This document shows, piece after piece, positions 18,128-28,166 of a DNA stretch of 64,000 nt. The position numbers were made by a program, and so were the translations under genes. Below the pieces are notes generated by a model. The model ran no database searches and was not told the origin of the DNA. It saw only the letters and a program-made list of their open reading frames with translations. Positions within the stretch are counted from its first letter, which is position 1. Every line of letters starts with the position of its first letter. Where the stretch lies: assembly GCF_965118895.1 (NCBI RefSeq), contig NZ_CBCPJJ010000005.1:1-64000 (forward strand), read 5' to 3'. This stretch comes from Rahnella inusitata_A. GTDB taxonomy: Bacteria > Pseudomonadota > Gammaproteobacteria > Enterobacterales > Enterobacteriaceae.

Positions 18128-18686
18128 AGAAGGCCGCTGCAATGGCGGCCTTTCAAATCTGATCGAGATGATTTCGGTTTCTTAATTGCGGTGATCTCTT
18201 AACGCGCAGCGCCGAAACCGAGCAAAGGGGGAAGTGCTTTCCCCCTTTGCATTCCCCCCGCTTTTTCAAACACGCGCTATTGTCTGGCCGATGGACGTGT
18301 TCTGCGAGTTTCGCGTGTGGCTAAAACCCTGCCGCTACGCGGTGCCCTCTCTCGGTCTTCGAGCCTAAGGTCTCGAAGCCGCTCCGTTCGGCAGGATTTT
18401 TTGATCGCGCCATTTCACCATTTTTCAAAGTCAAAACCAGATGAATTTTGAGCAAAGTGTTTTGCTTTTAAAGTGATCCGGGCGGGCCAAGTTGCGGTAA
18501 TAGCGGGAGTTTATGAAACATAGCCGATTTGCATGGCACTGGTTTGAAAAAGCGAGGGGAGTCCCGAGGGGAAAAGCTTTTCCCTCGGGTCGGTTTCGGC
18601 GCGAAAGGTCAGGCAATTACAGATATTGAGAAACCGAAATATTCTCGATCAGATTTAAAAAGCCGCCATTGCGGCTCTTGTGCAAT
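18128..18686. other. Structured intergenic region between puuP and sbcB
   Basis: A 559-base interval without a convincing gene but rich in inverted repeats. One complex hairpin at 18329-18402 ends in a T-run. Another near-palindrome lies at 18563-18589 (CCCGAGGG... CCTCGGG around an AAAAGCTTTT centre). It could encode a small RNA or be a repetitive element; nothing identifies it. Confidence 0.45.
18329..18402 (+). terminator. Branched hairpin with T-run, terminator-like
   Basis: Outer arms CTGCCG (18329-18334) and CGGCAG (18389-18394) enclose an inner stem CTTCGAG/CTCGAAG (18357-18363/18372-18378), and T-rich sequence follows. It is too far from puuP to be its main terminator. It could end a small RNA transcript. 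Confidence 0.4.
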
Positions 18687-20114
18687 CTACGAAACCAACT
18701 TTTTCCCATATTCAAACAGCGCCCCGAGAAGCGCTATCTTCTCCGCATCCCCCTCATGCAAGTTATAGAGCGATTCAAGCTCAAAAATATACGCCTGCAC
18801 GCGCTCATTAGTGAGCTTCGTCTGCCGGTGCGCCATCCATCGTTTTTGTTCGGCGTCCGTCAGCGTCTCGGGATAATTCCTCGCTCTGAAGCGAAACAAC
18901 AGAGGTTCGATACGTGAATCGTTAAACGTCAGATCCAGCGCAGGGAGGTTCTCGGGGCGAGTTTCAAGGAGAATGCGCATCGCGGCGCGATCGGCGTCGC
19001 TGAAGAAACCGTCATACAGGCGGGCATCAACGTCCTCGGAGGCGACAAAAGGCTCGGCTTCGGCGAACATTGTCACCACCTTATCGCGCACCTGTGGATT
19101 CTGACGCAGCAGTTGCAGGTTCTCCAGACAACGCTGACGATCAATTCCTAAGCGCTCGGCATTTTCCGGCAACAGCGTTTTTGCCGGGGCAAGCACCGGA
19201 CATTTATTGATGTGTACCAGCTTGACCGGCAGAGGAGACTGGCCGGGCTCGAGCGAATCGCGGCGGCTGTACAGACGTTCGCGCATCTGATCGGGATCGA
19301 GATCCAGCAGCGTCGACATATCACCGGCCAGATCGCACATGATCACGGCATTTTTATTCTCAGGATGCCACGCCAGTGGCGCGACCCACGCAGTGTTGCC
19401 GCGTGCGGCACCAAACATACCGGAGACATGAACCAGCGGTGCCATAGACGGGATGTCGATAAGCTGGTTGAGTTTGTGTTTACTGCGATGCTCCAGCAGG
19501 AAGCTGAACAGACGCGGCTGCGCCTGCTTCACCAGCTTGGCCATGGCAATGGTGGCGTAAACGTCAGCCATCGCATCATGAGCATTTTCGTGTTCGATAC
19601 CGTTGGCTTTGGTCAGGTGCTCAAGGCGGAAACTCGGGAAGCCTTCGTCATTTTCCGGCCAGTTGATGCCTTCCGGGCGCAGCGCGTAGCAGGCGCGCAT
19701 CACGTCGAGTAAATCCCAACGGGAATTGCCATTCTGCCAGCTGTAGGCGTACGGGTCGTAAAAGTTGCGATACAGAATGTTGCGGCTGACTTCATCGTCG
19801 AAACGGATGTTGTTATACCCGACGATACAAGTGGCCGGTACGCTGAAGGCTTTATGGATTTGCGCGGTAAACTCCGCTTCGTTCACGCCGCGTTCGAGAG
19901 CGATTTGTGGCGTAATGCCGGTGATCATCACCGCTTCCGGCTCTGGCAGATAATCGTCAGACGGGCGGCAATAGATGACTAACGGTTCTTCGATGATATT
20001 GAAATCTTCGTCAGTTCTTACCCCGGCAAATTGTGCCGGACGATCCAGCGCCGGATTTTTACCGAATGTCTCGTAATCGTGGAAATAAAAGGTTTTTTGC
20101 GGCTTGTCTGACAT
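18687..20114 (-). CDS. sbcB: Exodeoxyribonuclease I
   Basis: DEDDh 3'-5' exonuclease specific for single-stranded DNA, 475 residues, the same as E. coli. Exonuclease motif I is HDYETFGKNPALDRPAQFAG at the N-terminus and motif III is ENAHDAMADVYAT. The C-terminal half is the SH3-like and SSB-interacting region. The ATG at 20114 is chosen because MSDKPQKTFYFHDYETF aligns with the known start; the frame is open much further upstream without a better start. Confidence 0.95.
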   Translation of the reverse strand: MSDKPQKTFYFHDYETFGKNPALDRPAQFAGVRTDEDFNIIEEPLVIYCRPSDDYLPEPEAVMITGITPQIALERGVNEAEFTAQIHKAFSVPATCIVGYNNIRFDDEVSRNILYRNFYDPYAYSWQNGNSRWDLLDVMRACYALRPEGINWPENDEGFPSFRLEHLTKANGIEHENAHDAMADVYATIAMAKLVKQAQPRLFSFLLEHRSKHKLNQLIDIPSMAPLVHVSGMFGAARGNTAWVAPLAWHPENKNAVIMCDLAGDMSTLLDLDPDQMRERLYSRRDSLEPGQSPLPVKLVHINKCPVLAPAKTLLPENAERLGIDRQRCLENLQLLRQNPQVRDKVVTMFAEAEPFVASEDVDARLYDGFFSDADRAAMRILLETRPENLPALDLTFNDSRIEPLLFRFRARNYPETLTDAEQKRWMAHRQTKLTNERVQAYIFELESLYNLHEGDAEKIALLGALFEYGKKLVS

Positions 20115-20338
20115 TACGGAGATAACCTTATCACTGCGGGAATGGGACGAAACTGCGGATAGGATACCATCCGTCGGCCTGATGTCATGACAAAATCCTC
20201 TGCTCTGGAAGACGGTACTAAAAACGCCGGGATTTTCCGTCCCCATCTCCCCAAACCCTGACCAAACCGGGGTGATCCACTTTATTAACTCAGCTAAACT
20301 AGCGGCATCATTTAACTTTCGCCTACGGCTGGCTAAAC

Positions 20339-21436
20339 GTGCGTCTCGACAAGAAAATTTCTCCGCTGGATAACGTCATCTACCGCAATTATCGGGTCAC
20401 CCATGCGCTGCGTATCGCGCTGGCGTTTATCCTGACGTTCCTTATCGTACGCCTGACCCATATTCCTGAAGGCACCTGGCCGCTGATCACGCTGGTGGTG
20501 GTGATGGGGCCGATTTCATTCTGGGGAAACGTGGTTCAACGGGTGATGGAACGCGTGACCGGCACGGTGCTCGGAGCTGCGTCGGGGCTGATTGCCCTGT
20601 GGCTCGAGCTTTATTCCCTGCCGGTGATGCTGGTCTGGTGCGCGTTGGTAATGTTTGTCAGCGGGTATCTGACCCTCGGCAAACGGCCTTACATGGCGCT
20701 GCTGATCGGTATTACGCTGGCGGTAGTATGCGGGGCGGGGCCGGGGGATATGGAAATGGCGCTGTGGCGTTCCGGTGATGTCATTTTCGGATCCCTGCTG
20801 GCGCTGTTGTTTGCCAGTATTTATCCGCAGCGCGCCTTCATTCACTGGCGTATGCAGATGGCAGATTATCTGATGTCGCTGAATAAAATCTACAGCGCGT
20901 GGCTGTCGCCGAACCTGCTGGAACGCCCGCATCTGGATCGTAAGCTGAAAAATGCCATGAGCCAGATGGTCAAGATGCGTTCCCTGTTTGCGCCATCGAG
21001 TAAAGAAACCCGTGTGCCGCGCGAGGCGTTTGACGCTATCCAGACACTGAGCCGTAATCTGCTGTGCACGCTTGAGCTGCTGGCCGATGCCTACTGGAGT
21101 TCCCGCGAAAGCCATTTTCTGATGCTCAATGCCCGCACCTTACGCAGCGCACAGCTGCTGATGCTTGATACGCTGGAAAAACTGAGCCTGATGCTGCTCA
21201 ACGGTACGCGCGGCGATGAACTGAAAATTTCCAATGAGCTGAATGAATCGGCGGAAGAGCTGAAAGCGCTGATGACCGAAATGAATGCCGCCCACCATCT
21301 GGAAGCGCAGGTGTATGGCTACGTCTGGCTGAGTGCGCAGGTGGCGGAGCAACTCAAATCCATGGGTGACCTGATCACCATGGTGATGCAGAAAGAAGAA
21401 GCTCAAATAAGCAGCGTTAAAACGCCGAAAGCGTGA
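20339..21436 (+). CDS. yeeA: FUSC family inner-membrane protein YeeA
   Basis: A 365-residue member of the FUSC (fusaric-acid-resistance-like) family. The N-terminal half has about six membrane segments (for example TWPLITLVVVMGPISFWGNV) and the C-terminal half is a soluble helical domain. Function is unknown. It starts with GTG at 20339. E. coli has the same neighbours (sbcB, yeeX), which supports orthology. Confidence 0.88.
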   Translation: MRLDKKISPLDNVIYRNYRVTHALRIALAFILTFLIVRLTHIPEGTWPLITLVVVMGPISFWGNVVQRVMERVTGTVLGAASGLIALWLELYSLPVMLVWCALVMFVSGYLTLGKRPYMALLIGITLAVVCGAGPGDMEMALWRSGDVIFGSLLALLFASIYPQRAFIHWRMQMADYLMSLNKIYSAWLSPNLLERPHLDRKLKNAMSQMVKMRSLFAPSSKETRVPREAFDAIQTLSRNLLCTLELLADAYWSSRESHFLMLNARTLRSAQLLMLDTLEKLSLMLLNGTRGDELKISNELNESAEELKALMTEMNAAHHLEAQVYGYVWLSAQVAEQLKSMGDLITMVMQKEEAQISSVKTPKA

Positions 21437-21605
21437 AGGGATTTTTGTCTGCGGCCTAAAACGGGTAAGATGACGTTATTGGACGATTATCTGAGCGCGC
21501 AGCACGAATTTTGCTACGCTTTTTGCTAAGTTGTTATTCTTTGTAGGCAAAGCGGTTGCGACAAGTCAGTCACTGAATCTGTGTAACTTAATCGAAGGTG
21601 TTAAA

Positions 21606-21938
21606 ATGGACAATATCAATAAGCCTAGCTTCCAGAACGTTCTGGAGTTCGTGCGTATTTTCCGTCGTAAAAACAAATTACAACGTGAAATTGCTGACAA
21701 CGAAAAGAAAATCCGCGATAACCAGAAGCGCGTTCTGTTGCTCGACAACCTGAGCGATTACATTAAGCCAGGCATGAGCATCGACGAAATTCAGGCAATC
21801 ATTGCCAGCATGCGCGGCGACTATGAAGATCGCGTTGATGACTACATCATCCGTAATGCAGACCTGTCGAAAGAACGTCGTGAAATGTCCAAAAAGCTGA
21901 AAGCGATGGGCGAAATCAAAGCGAACGAAACCAAGTAA
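21606..21938 (+). CDS. yeeX: DUF496 family protein YeeX
   Basis: A 110-residue, highly charged, helical protein that fits a coiled coil. It matches the E. coli YeeX pattern almost throughout (FRRKNKLQREIADNEKKIRD, LLLDNLSDYIKPGMS). Function is unknown. The start is the ATG after GAAGGTG. Confidence 0.92.
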   Translation: MDNINKPSFQNVLEFVRIFRRKNKLQREIADNEKKIRDNQKRVLLLDNLSDYIKPGMSIDEIQAIIASMRGDYEDRVDDYIIRNADLSKERREMSKKLKAMGEIKANETK

Positions 21939-21960
21939 TTTCGTTACTGCTAAAAGCAAA

Positions 21961-21987
21961 AAACCGGGTTTATGCCCGGTTTTTTTA
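21961..21987 (+). terminator. Intrinsic terminator of yeeX
   Basis: AACCGGG/CCCGGTT stem followed by a run of T, 24 bases after the yeeX stop. Confidence 0.88.
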
Positions 21988-22018
21988 CGCCCGAATTTTA
22001 CAGGAGGGGATGTGGCGG

Positions 22019-23122
22019 TTAGTGAAGATGAGACAAACTTGCCGCGCTGATACGCAGACCGGCGTCGTTGAACACCATGCAGCGATCGGCATCAAACCAT
22101 GTGGTCAGGCTCTGGTACGGATTGAACGCCATGTCACCTGGCAGCAGCATTTTGAAACCGTCGGTGCCGTAGCACTGGCCGAACAGGTACGTACTGTTGC
22201 CCAGTCGCTCGACCACTTCGCAGTTAAACTCCAGCTGATTTTCCGTCTCTTTCGATAATAAGTGCTCCGGGCGGATACCGAGCGTAATGGCATCACCGAT
22301 AGCCAGTTCGCTGGTGCGCAGGGCCAGCGTCAGGGTTTTCTCCGGCGTCAGGCGGACTTCCAGCCGCTCCGGCTGCCAGCTGATCACCTCGGCGGGCAGG
22401 AAATTCATCTTCGGCGAACCTATGAAACCGGCGACGAATTTATTCACCGGGTTGTAGTAGAGATCCATCGGCGCGCCCATCTGTTCCACTTTTCCGTAAT
22501 TCATCACCACAATTTTATCCGCCAGCGTCATCGCCTCGGTCTGATCGTGGGTGACATACACCATGGTGGTTTTCAGTTCCTGATGCAGTTTAGAAATGTG
22601 CAGACGCATGTCCACGCGCAGTTCGGCATCGAGGTTGGAAAGAGGTTCATCGAACATAAACACCTGAGGATTGCGTACAATCGCCCGTCCGATGGCGGTG
22701 CGCTGGCGCTGACCGCCGGAAAGCTGTTTCGGCTTTCTGTCCAGCAGATGGGAAAGCTGTAAGGTTTTGGCGACCATCTCCACCTGATGGCGGATTTCCT
22801 CTTTTGGTACGCCGTTCACTTTCAGCCCGTACCCCATGTTCTCGGCAATCGTCATGTGTGGATAAAGCGCATACGACTGAAACACCATCGCCACACCGCG
22901 TCGTGACGGATCGACGTCATTCACCCGCTGCTCACCGATATATACATCACCTTCAGTAATCTCTTCCAGCCCGGCAATCATGCGCAGCAATGTGGATTTT
23001 CCGCAGCCGGACGGCCCGACGAACACCGTGAATTCGCCATCTTCAATATCAATATTGATGTTATGCAGCGTCACTGTCTTATCGAAACGCTTCACCACAT
23101 TTTTGAGTCTGATGCTGGACAT
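22019..23122 (-). CDS. ganK: Sugar ABC transporter ATP-binding protein (MalK/MsmX type)
   Basis: ATPase of 367 residues with Walker A GPSGCGKST, signature LSGGQRQR, Walker B VFMFDEP and a MalK-like C-terminal regulatory domain. It is divergent from the galactan-oligosaccharide importer, which otherwise lacks an ATPase, so it most likely energises that importer. The symbol follows its likely role; the family is also called MsmX/UgpC. Confidence 0.85.
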   Translation of the reverse strand: MSSIRLKNVVKRFDKTVTLHNINIDIEDGEFTVFVGPSGCGKSTLLRMIAGLEEITEGDVYIGEQRVNDVDPSRRGVAMVFQSYALYPHMTIAENMGYGLKVNGVPKEEIRHQVEMVAKTLQLSHLLDRKPKQLSGGQRQRTAIGRAIVRNPQVFMFDEPLSNLDAELRVDMRLHISKLHQELKTTMVYVTHDQTEAMTLADKIVVMNYGKVEQMGAPMDLYYNPVNKFVAGFIGSPKMNFLPAEVISWQPERLEVRLTPEKTLTLALRTSELAIGDAITLGIRPEHLLSKETENQLEFNCEVVERLGNSTYLFGQCYGTDGFKMLLPGDMAFNPYQSLTTWFDADRCMVFNDAGLRISAASLSHLH

Positions 23123-23174
23123 GTTTGACCTCTTAAAGATTCATACCGCTGATATTTCGGACTATAACCACCTT

Positions 23175-23190
23175 GTGTAAACGTTTGCAC
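23175..23190. promoter_or_regulatory. LacI/GalR-type operator candidate
   Basis: GTGTAAACGTTTGCAC is a near-perfect palindrome that fits the published GalR/GalS consensus (GTG-N-AA-N-CG-N-TT-N-CAC). It lies between the divergent ganK and ganE genes. It could bind GalR/GalS or the local LacI-family regulator. Confidence 0.55.
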
Positions 23191-23261
23191 AGGGCGGTTC
23201 GAATTTTGGAGAGCAGATCACACAATACACATCTTTTGGTAGTGATTTTGTTATTCAAAGT

Positions 23262-23273
23262 TTAACGTATAAC
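23262..23273. promoter_or_regulatory. Candidate GanR operator, copy 1
   Basis: TTAACGTATAAC occurs here, upstream of ganE, and again exactly at 32296-32307 between ganL and ganR. Its half-sites GTTA/TAAC around a central CG fit a LacI-family operator. Sharing by the two divergent promoter regions of the locus suggests GanR binding. Confidence 0.5.
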
Positions 23274-23398
23274 ACGAATTCAAGAGCGACATTAATCACC
23301 GTGCGTACAGGTTTTAAGGGTTTTTTTAGCATGGGTTGTTGATTGGGTGTCGTCAGGTTTCACACAAAAATGTTATACCTTCACATCCAGGAGCAACA

Positions 23399-24625
23399 AT
23401 GAAAATTACACACCTTACTGCCTTGGTACTGATGTCATTAAGCCTTAGCAGCCAGGCCGTCCGGGCAGCCGAGGGTCAGTTACTTGTCTGGGAAGATATT
23501 AAGAAATCTTCAGGTATTGCCGACGCCGTTAAAGACTTTGAAAAAGAGAACAACGTCAAAGTCGTCGTGCAGGAAACGCCTTACGCGCAGCAAACCGAAA
23601 AATTGCGTCTGGATGGCCCGGCGGGGATTGGTCCTGACGTGGTGGTGATCCCCAATGACCAGCTTGGCACCGCCGTGGTTCAGGGATTACTGGCGCCGCT
23701 GACGCTCGACAAAGCGTTCACTGACAGCTTTACGCCGTCGGCGATCAACGCGTTCCAGCTGAAAGGGCAAACCTATGGCGTGCCGAAAGCGGTCGAAACG
23801 CTGGTGCTGATTTACAACAAGGACCTGCTGCCAAAAGCGCCGGATACCCTCGATGAGTATTACGCCTTCTCCAAAGAGGAAAGGGCGAAAGGCAAATATG
23901 GCCTGCTGGCCAAATTCGATGAGGTGTATTACGCCTACGGCGCGATTTCATCAATGGGCGGCTACATATTTGGGAAAGACGCCAAAGGCGAGCTGAACGT
24001 TGAAGACATCGGCCTGAATAAACCCGGCAGCGTCGAAGCTGTGACCTATCTGAAAAAATTCTATGCCGACGGATTATTCCCTGCGGGCATCACCGGCGAT
24101 AACGGCCTGAACGCCATCGATTCCCTGTTTACTGAAAAGAAAGCGGCGGCAGTGATCACCGGCCCGTGGGCGTTCCAGCCGTATGAAGCGGCGGGCATCA
24201 ACTACGGCGTGAAACCGTTACCGCTGTTGCCCAATGGCAAACCGATGAGCTCTTTCCTCGGTGTGAAAGGGTATGCGGTATCGACCTACAGCAAACAGAA
24301 ACCGCTGGCAGAGAAATTCATCACTTTCATCAACCAGCCTAAGTACGCCAAGGTGCGTTACGAAGTGACCAAGGAAATCCCGGCACTGACTGCGCTGGTC
24401 AATGATCCGATGATTAAGAACGATGAAAAAGCCAACGCGGTGGCGTTACAGTCCACCCATGCGACCGCTATGCCGGGCGTACCGGAAATGCAGGAAGTCT
24501 GGGGACCGGCTAACAACGGCATCCAGCTCGGCGTGACCGGCAAGCAGCCGGTGCAGGCCGCGCTCAATGACGCCGTGAAAAACATCCAGATGCAAATTGA
24601 AGCGGCAAAAGCCAGCAACGAGTAA
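23399..24625 (+). CDS. ganE: Galacto-oligosaccharide ABC transporter substrate-binding protein
   Basis: Periplasmic MalE-like binding protein of 408 residues with a signal peptide ending in QAVRA/AEG. The mature part opens with QLLVWEDIKKSSGIADAVKDF and contains GPDVVVIPNDQLG and ITGPWAFQPYEAAG, as in MalE. It should deliver galactan oligosaccharides to GanFG. The ATG at 23399 has AGGAG seven bases upstream. It heads the rightward gan operon. Confidence 0.88.
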   Translation: MKITHLTALVLMSLSLSSQAVRAAEGQLLVWEDIKKSSGIADAVKDFEKENNVKVVVQETPYAQQTEKLRLDGPAGIGPDVVVIPNDQLGTAVVQGLLAPLTLDKAFTDSFTPSAINAFQLKGQTYGVPKAVETLVLIYNKDLLPKAPDTLDEYYAFSKEERAKGKYGLLAKFDEVYYAYGAISSMGGYIFGKDAKGELNVEDIGLNKPGSVEAVTYLKKFYADGLFPAGITGDNGLNAIDSLFTEKKAAAVITGPWAFQPYEAAGINYGVKPLPLLPNGKPMSSFLGVKGYAVSTYSKQKPLAEKFITFINQPKYAKVRYEVTKEIPALTALVNDPMIKNDEKANAVALQSTHATAMPGVPEMQEVWGPANNGIQLGVTGKQPVQAALNDAVKNIQMQIEAAKASNE

Positions 24626-24708
24626 TTCGCTAAATTATTCGCTTACCAGCCAGTACGTCTGAATGGAGGGAGTGATTTCACTCCCTCACCAGTGAAAGGA
24701 ATATCTTT

Positions 24709-26016
24709 GTGTCTATGCGTCTTGACGAGGAAAACCACGTGCCACACTCCGCCAGCCACCATGCGCCGGTGGCACTGGCTGCGGCGCTGATCCCCGGTTT
24801 TGGTCAGTTCTATAACCGACAATGGGCCAAGGGAGTCATCTTTTTTATCATTCTGTTTTGCTTCGCCGGGGTATTTTATGATTTTCTGCAACAGGGCTTG
24901 TGGGGGTTATATACGCTGGGCGAAGAAGTTCCGCGCGATAATTCCATCTTCCTGCTGGCTAAAGGGATTATCAGCGTCCTGATCGCCGCCTTTGGCGTTG
25001 GTTTTTATTACTGGAGCCTGCGCGATGCGTGGGTGAACGGAAAACGACGTGATCTGGGTATGGAATTACCCGGCGTCAGAAAGCAGTATCATTTACTGCT
25101 TCGCGAAGGCTTTCCTTATCTGATGATAACGCCAGGCTTTATTTTGCTGGTGTTTGTGGTGGTATTTCCGATTATTTTCGGCTTCTCCATCGCGTTTACT
25201 AATTATAATTTGTACCACACGCCGCCGGCGAAATTGGTCGACTGGGTTGGGTTCAAAAACTTTATTAATATCTTCACGCTGAACATCTGGCGCTCAACGC
25301 TGCTGGACGTTTTACAGTGGACGGTAGTCTGGACCGTGCTGGCGACCACGCTGCAATGTACCGTCGGCGTGATGCTGGCGATTCTGGTAAATCAGAAAGA
25401 TTTACGCATCAAGGCGCTGATCCGCACTATCCTGATTTTGCCCTGGGCGGTGCCTGGCTTTGTGACCATTCTGGTGTTCGCCGGGATGTTTAACGATACC
25501 TTTGGTGTTATCAACAACGGCATTCTGGCCGCGTTAGGGATTGAGCCGAAAGCGTGGATGACGGATCCGTTCTGGACCAAAACTGCGCTGATCATGATGC
25601 AGACCTGGCTGGGCTTCCCGTTTGTCTTCGCAATGACCACCGGCGTATTGCAGGCGATCCCGAATGATTTATATGAAGCGGCGACGATGGACGGCGCGAG
25701 TACCTGGAAGAAGTTAAAAACCATTACGCTGCCGCTGGTGTTGTATTCCATTGCGCCGATCATTATTACGCAATACACCTTCAACTTTAATAACTTCAAT
25801 ATTATCTATCTGTTTAATAACGGTGGCCCGGCTGTGGCCGGTTCGAATGCGGGAGGAACGGATATTCTGGTGTCATGGATATATAAACTGACCATGTCGT
25901 CATCGCAATATGCCATTGCCGCAACCATTACGATTTTGCTGTCAATATTTGTTGTCGGTATTGCGCTGTGGCAATTCCGTTCAACCAATTCATTTAAACA
26001 AGATGATATGGCGTAA
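24709..26016 (+). CDS. ganF: Galacto-oligosaccharide ABC transporter permease (MalF type)
   Basis: Inner-membrane permease of 435 residues with an extended N-terminal region (residues 1-130, three hydrophobic segments) and a BPD_transp_1 core containing the EAA loop EAATMDGAS. The GTG at 24709 has AAAGGA eight bases upstream; an ATG two codons later is the alternative. It partners GanG. Confidence 0.88.
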   Translation: MSMRLDEENHVPHSASHHAPVALAAALIPGFGQFYNRQWAKGVIFFIILFCFAGVFYDFLQQGLWGLYTLGEEVPRDNSIFLLAKGIISVLIAAFGVGFYYWSLRDAWVNGKRRDLGMELPGVRKQYHLLLREGFPYLMITPGFILLVFVVVFPIIFGFSIAFTNYNLYHTPPAKLVDWVGFKNFINIFTLNIWRSTLLDVLQWTVVWTVLATTLQCTVGVMLAILVNQKDLRIKALIRTILILPWAVPGFVTILVFAGMFNDTFGVINNGILAALGIEPKAWMTDPFWTKTALIMMQTWLGFPFVFAMTTGVLQAIPNDLYEAATMDGASTWKKLKTITLPLVLYSIAPIIITQYTFNFNNFNIIYLFNNGGPAVAGSNAGGTDILVSWIYKLTMSSSQYAIAATITILLSIFVVGIALWQFRSTNSFKQDDMA

Positions 26017-26030
26017 GCGGGAGCAGGGTG

Positions 26031-26882
26031 ATGAGTAAAAACAGCAGTATTAAAAGAAGTAAGTTTATCCGCCTGTCGCTGAGTTATTTCCTGTTACTGA
26101 TCGTGGCGGTCATTATTATTTATCCGCTGATCTGGACCGTCGGCGCCTCACTGAATGCCGGTAACAGCCTGCTCAGTACGTCGATTATCCCGGAGAACGT
26201 CTCTTTCCAGCATTACAAAGACCTGTTTAACGGTGACGTGAATTACGTCGGCTGGTACTGGAACTCGATGAAAATCAGTTTCCTGACCATGATCCTGACG
26301 CTGATTTGCGTCAGTTTCACCGCCTATTCCTTCTCGCGCTTTCGCTTTAAGGGGCGCAAAGACGGGCTGATGCTGTTCCTGCTATTGCAGATGATCCCGC
26401 AGTTTTCGGCGCTGATCGCCATCTTCGTGCTGGCGCAGCTTCTGGGGCTTATCAACAGCCATCTGGCGCTGGTGCTGATTTACGTCGGCGGCATGATCCC
26501 GATGAATACCTATCTGATGAAAGGCTATCTGGACGCCATTCCAAAAGATCTGGATGAATCAGCGCGGATGGACGGTGCGGGCAATTTCCGCATCTTCATC
26601 GAAATCATCATGCCGCTGTCGAAGCCAATTCTGGCAGTCATTGCGCTGTTCTCCTTCACCGGGCCGTTAGGGGATTTCATTCTCTCCAGCACCATTTTGC
26701 GCACGCCGGATAAATACACGCTGCCGATCGGCCTGTACAACCTGGTCGCGCAGAAAATGGGGGCGAACTACACCATGTACGCCGCCGGTGCGGTGCTGAT
26801 CGCAGTGCCGGTCGCTATTTTTTATCTCGCCTTACAAAAATACTTCGTCTCCGGCCTGACCGCCGGCAGTACTAAAGGATGA
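26031..26882 (+). CDS. ganG: Galacto-oligosaccharide ABC transporter permease (MalG type)
   Basis: Inner-membrane permease of 283 residues with six membrane segments and the EAA loop DESARMDGAG. The ATG at 26031 follows GGGAGCAGGG. Its stop codon overlaps the region just before ganA, which indicates tight coupling. Confidence 0.9.
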   Translation: MSKNSSIKRSKFIRLSLSYFLLLIVAVIIIYPLIWTVGASLNAGNSLLSTSIIPENVSFQHYKDLFNGDVNYVGWYWNSMKISFLTMILTLICVSFTAYSFSRFRFKGRKDGLMLFLLLQMIPQFSALIAIFVLAQLLGLINSHLALVLIYVGGMIPMNTYLMKGYLDAIPKDLDESARMDGAGNFRIFIEIIMPLSKPILAVIALFSFTGPLGDFILSSTILRTPDKYTLPIGLYNLVAQKMGANYTMYAAGAVLIAVPVAIFYLALQKYFVSGLTAGSTKG

Positions 26883-26887
26883 TCATC

Positions 26888-28099
26888 ATGACTTTGCTGA
26901 ATAAAAAGATTTTCAATAAAAGCACGATTGCCTGCCTGTTGCTGGCGATGTCATTTTCCTGTGCGGCTGAAAGCGTCAACATCAAAAAGGTCGCCAACGT
27001 TCCGGCAGATTTCATCAAAGGTGCGGACATTTCCACGCTGATTGACGTCGAAAAACACGGCGGTAAGTTTTTTGATCAGAACCACAAGCAACAGGACGCG
27101 ATGGTTATCCTCAAACAAAACGGGTTTAACTACGTGCGCCTGCGGCTGTGGGTCGATCCGAAAGATGCGGCGGGTAAACCGTACGGCGGCGGCAATAACG
27201 ATCTGGCGACCACGCTGGAACTGGCGAAACGTGCCAAAGCGCAGGGCTTCAAAATCCTGCTGGATTTCCATTACAGCGATTTCTGGACCGATCCGGGCAA
27301 ACAGTTCAAGCCGAAAAGCTGGGCGAAGATGGATTATCCGCAGCTGAAAACCGCCATTCACGATTACAGCCGTGACGTGATCGCGCAGTTCCGCCAGCAG
27401 GGCGTGGTGCCGGATATGGTGCAGGTCGGCAACGAAATGAACGGCGGGATTTTGTGGCCGGAAGGCAAAAGCTGGGGCGAGGGCGGCGGTGAGTTTGACC
27501 GTCTGGCCGGGTTGCTGAATGCGGCGATTTCCGGCGTGCGGGCGGATGAGAAAGATCCTTCGAAAATCAAAATCATGCTGCATCTGGCCGAAGGCACTAA
27601 GAATGACACCTTCCGCTGGTGGTTCGATGAAATCAATCAGCGCAACGTACCTTACGACGTGATTGGCCTGTCGTTTTATACCTACTGGAACGGTCCGATT
27701 TCGGCGCTGCAAACTAACATGGACGACATCAGTAAACGCTACAACAAAGACGTGATCGTCGTGGAAGTGGCGTACGGCTACAGCACCCAAAACTGTGATG
27801 CCGCCGAGAACAGTTTCAACGAGAAAGAAGCCAAAGACGGCGGCTACCCGGGCACCGTGCAGGGGCAGGCCGACTTCCTCAGCGCCATGATAAAAAGTCT
27901 GGTCGCCGTCCCGGATAACCGTGGCAAAGGGCTGTTCTACTGGGAGCCGACCTGGATCCCGGTTAACGGTGCGGGCTGGGCGACACCGGCCGGAATGACC
28001 TACATCAATGACCACTGGAAAGAGGGCAACGCCCGCGAAAATCAGGCGCTGTTCAGCTGTGACGGTCAGGTTTTACCTTCCATCAAAGTCTTCAACTGA
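26888..28099 (+). CDS. ganA: Arabinogalactan endo-beta-1,4-galactanase (GH53)
   Basis: Secreted glycoside hydrolase of 403 residues that cuts the beta-1,4-galactan side chains of pectin. It has a signal peptide (hydrophobic CLLLAMSFSCAA). The GH53 acid/base glutamate is in VQVGNEMNGG and the nucleophile in IVVEVAYGYS. ILLDFHYSDFWTDPG is also a GH53 signature. The ATG at 26888 is preferred over the one at 26879 because AAAGG lies at a proper distance. By analogy with Dickeya it is probably periplasmic. Confidence 0.92.
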   Translation: MTLLNKKIFNKSTIACLLLAMSFSCAAESVNIKKVANVPADFIKGADISTLIDVEKHGGKFFDQNHKQQDAMVILKQNGFNYVRLRLWVDPKDAAGKPYGGGNNDLATTLELAKRAKAQGFKILLDFHYSDFWTDPGKQFKPKSWAKMDYPQLKTAIHDYSRDVIAQFRQQGVVPDMVQVGNEMNGGILWPEGKSWGEGGGEFDRLAGLLNAAISGVRADEKDPSKIKIMLHLAEGTKNDTFRWWFDEINQRNVPYDVIGLSFYTYWNGPISALQTNMDDISKRYNKDVIVVEVAYGYSTQNCDAAENSFNEKEAKDGGYPGTVQGQADFLSAMIKSLVAVPDNRGKGLFYWEPTWIPVNGAGWATPAGMTYINDHWKEGNARENQALFSCDGQVLPSIKVFN

Positions 28100-28166
28100 T
28101 TCCCTTTTCCCCGGTCACCTTGGCCGGGGAGCACTGTCTATTTCTTACGGATTTAAAGGATTAAGC

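Noticed and set aside
26951..28015. 354-codon antisense frame over ganA
   Set aside because: Shadow of the GH53 gene; ganA has signal peptide, catalytic motifs and operon context.
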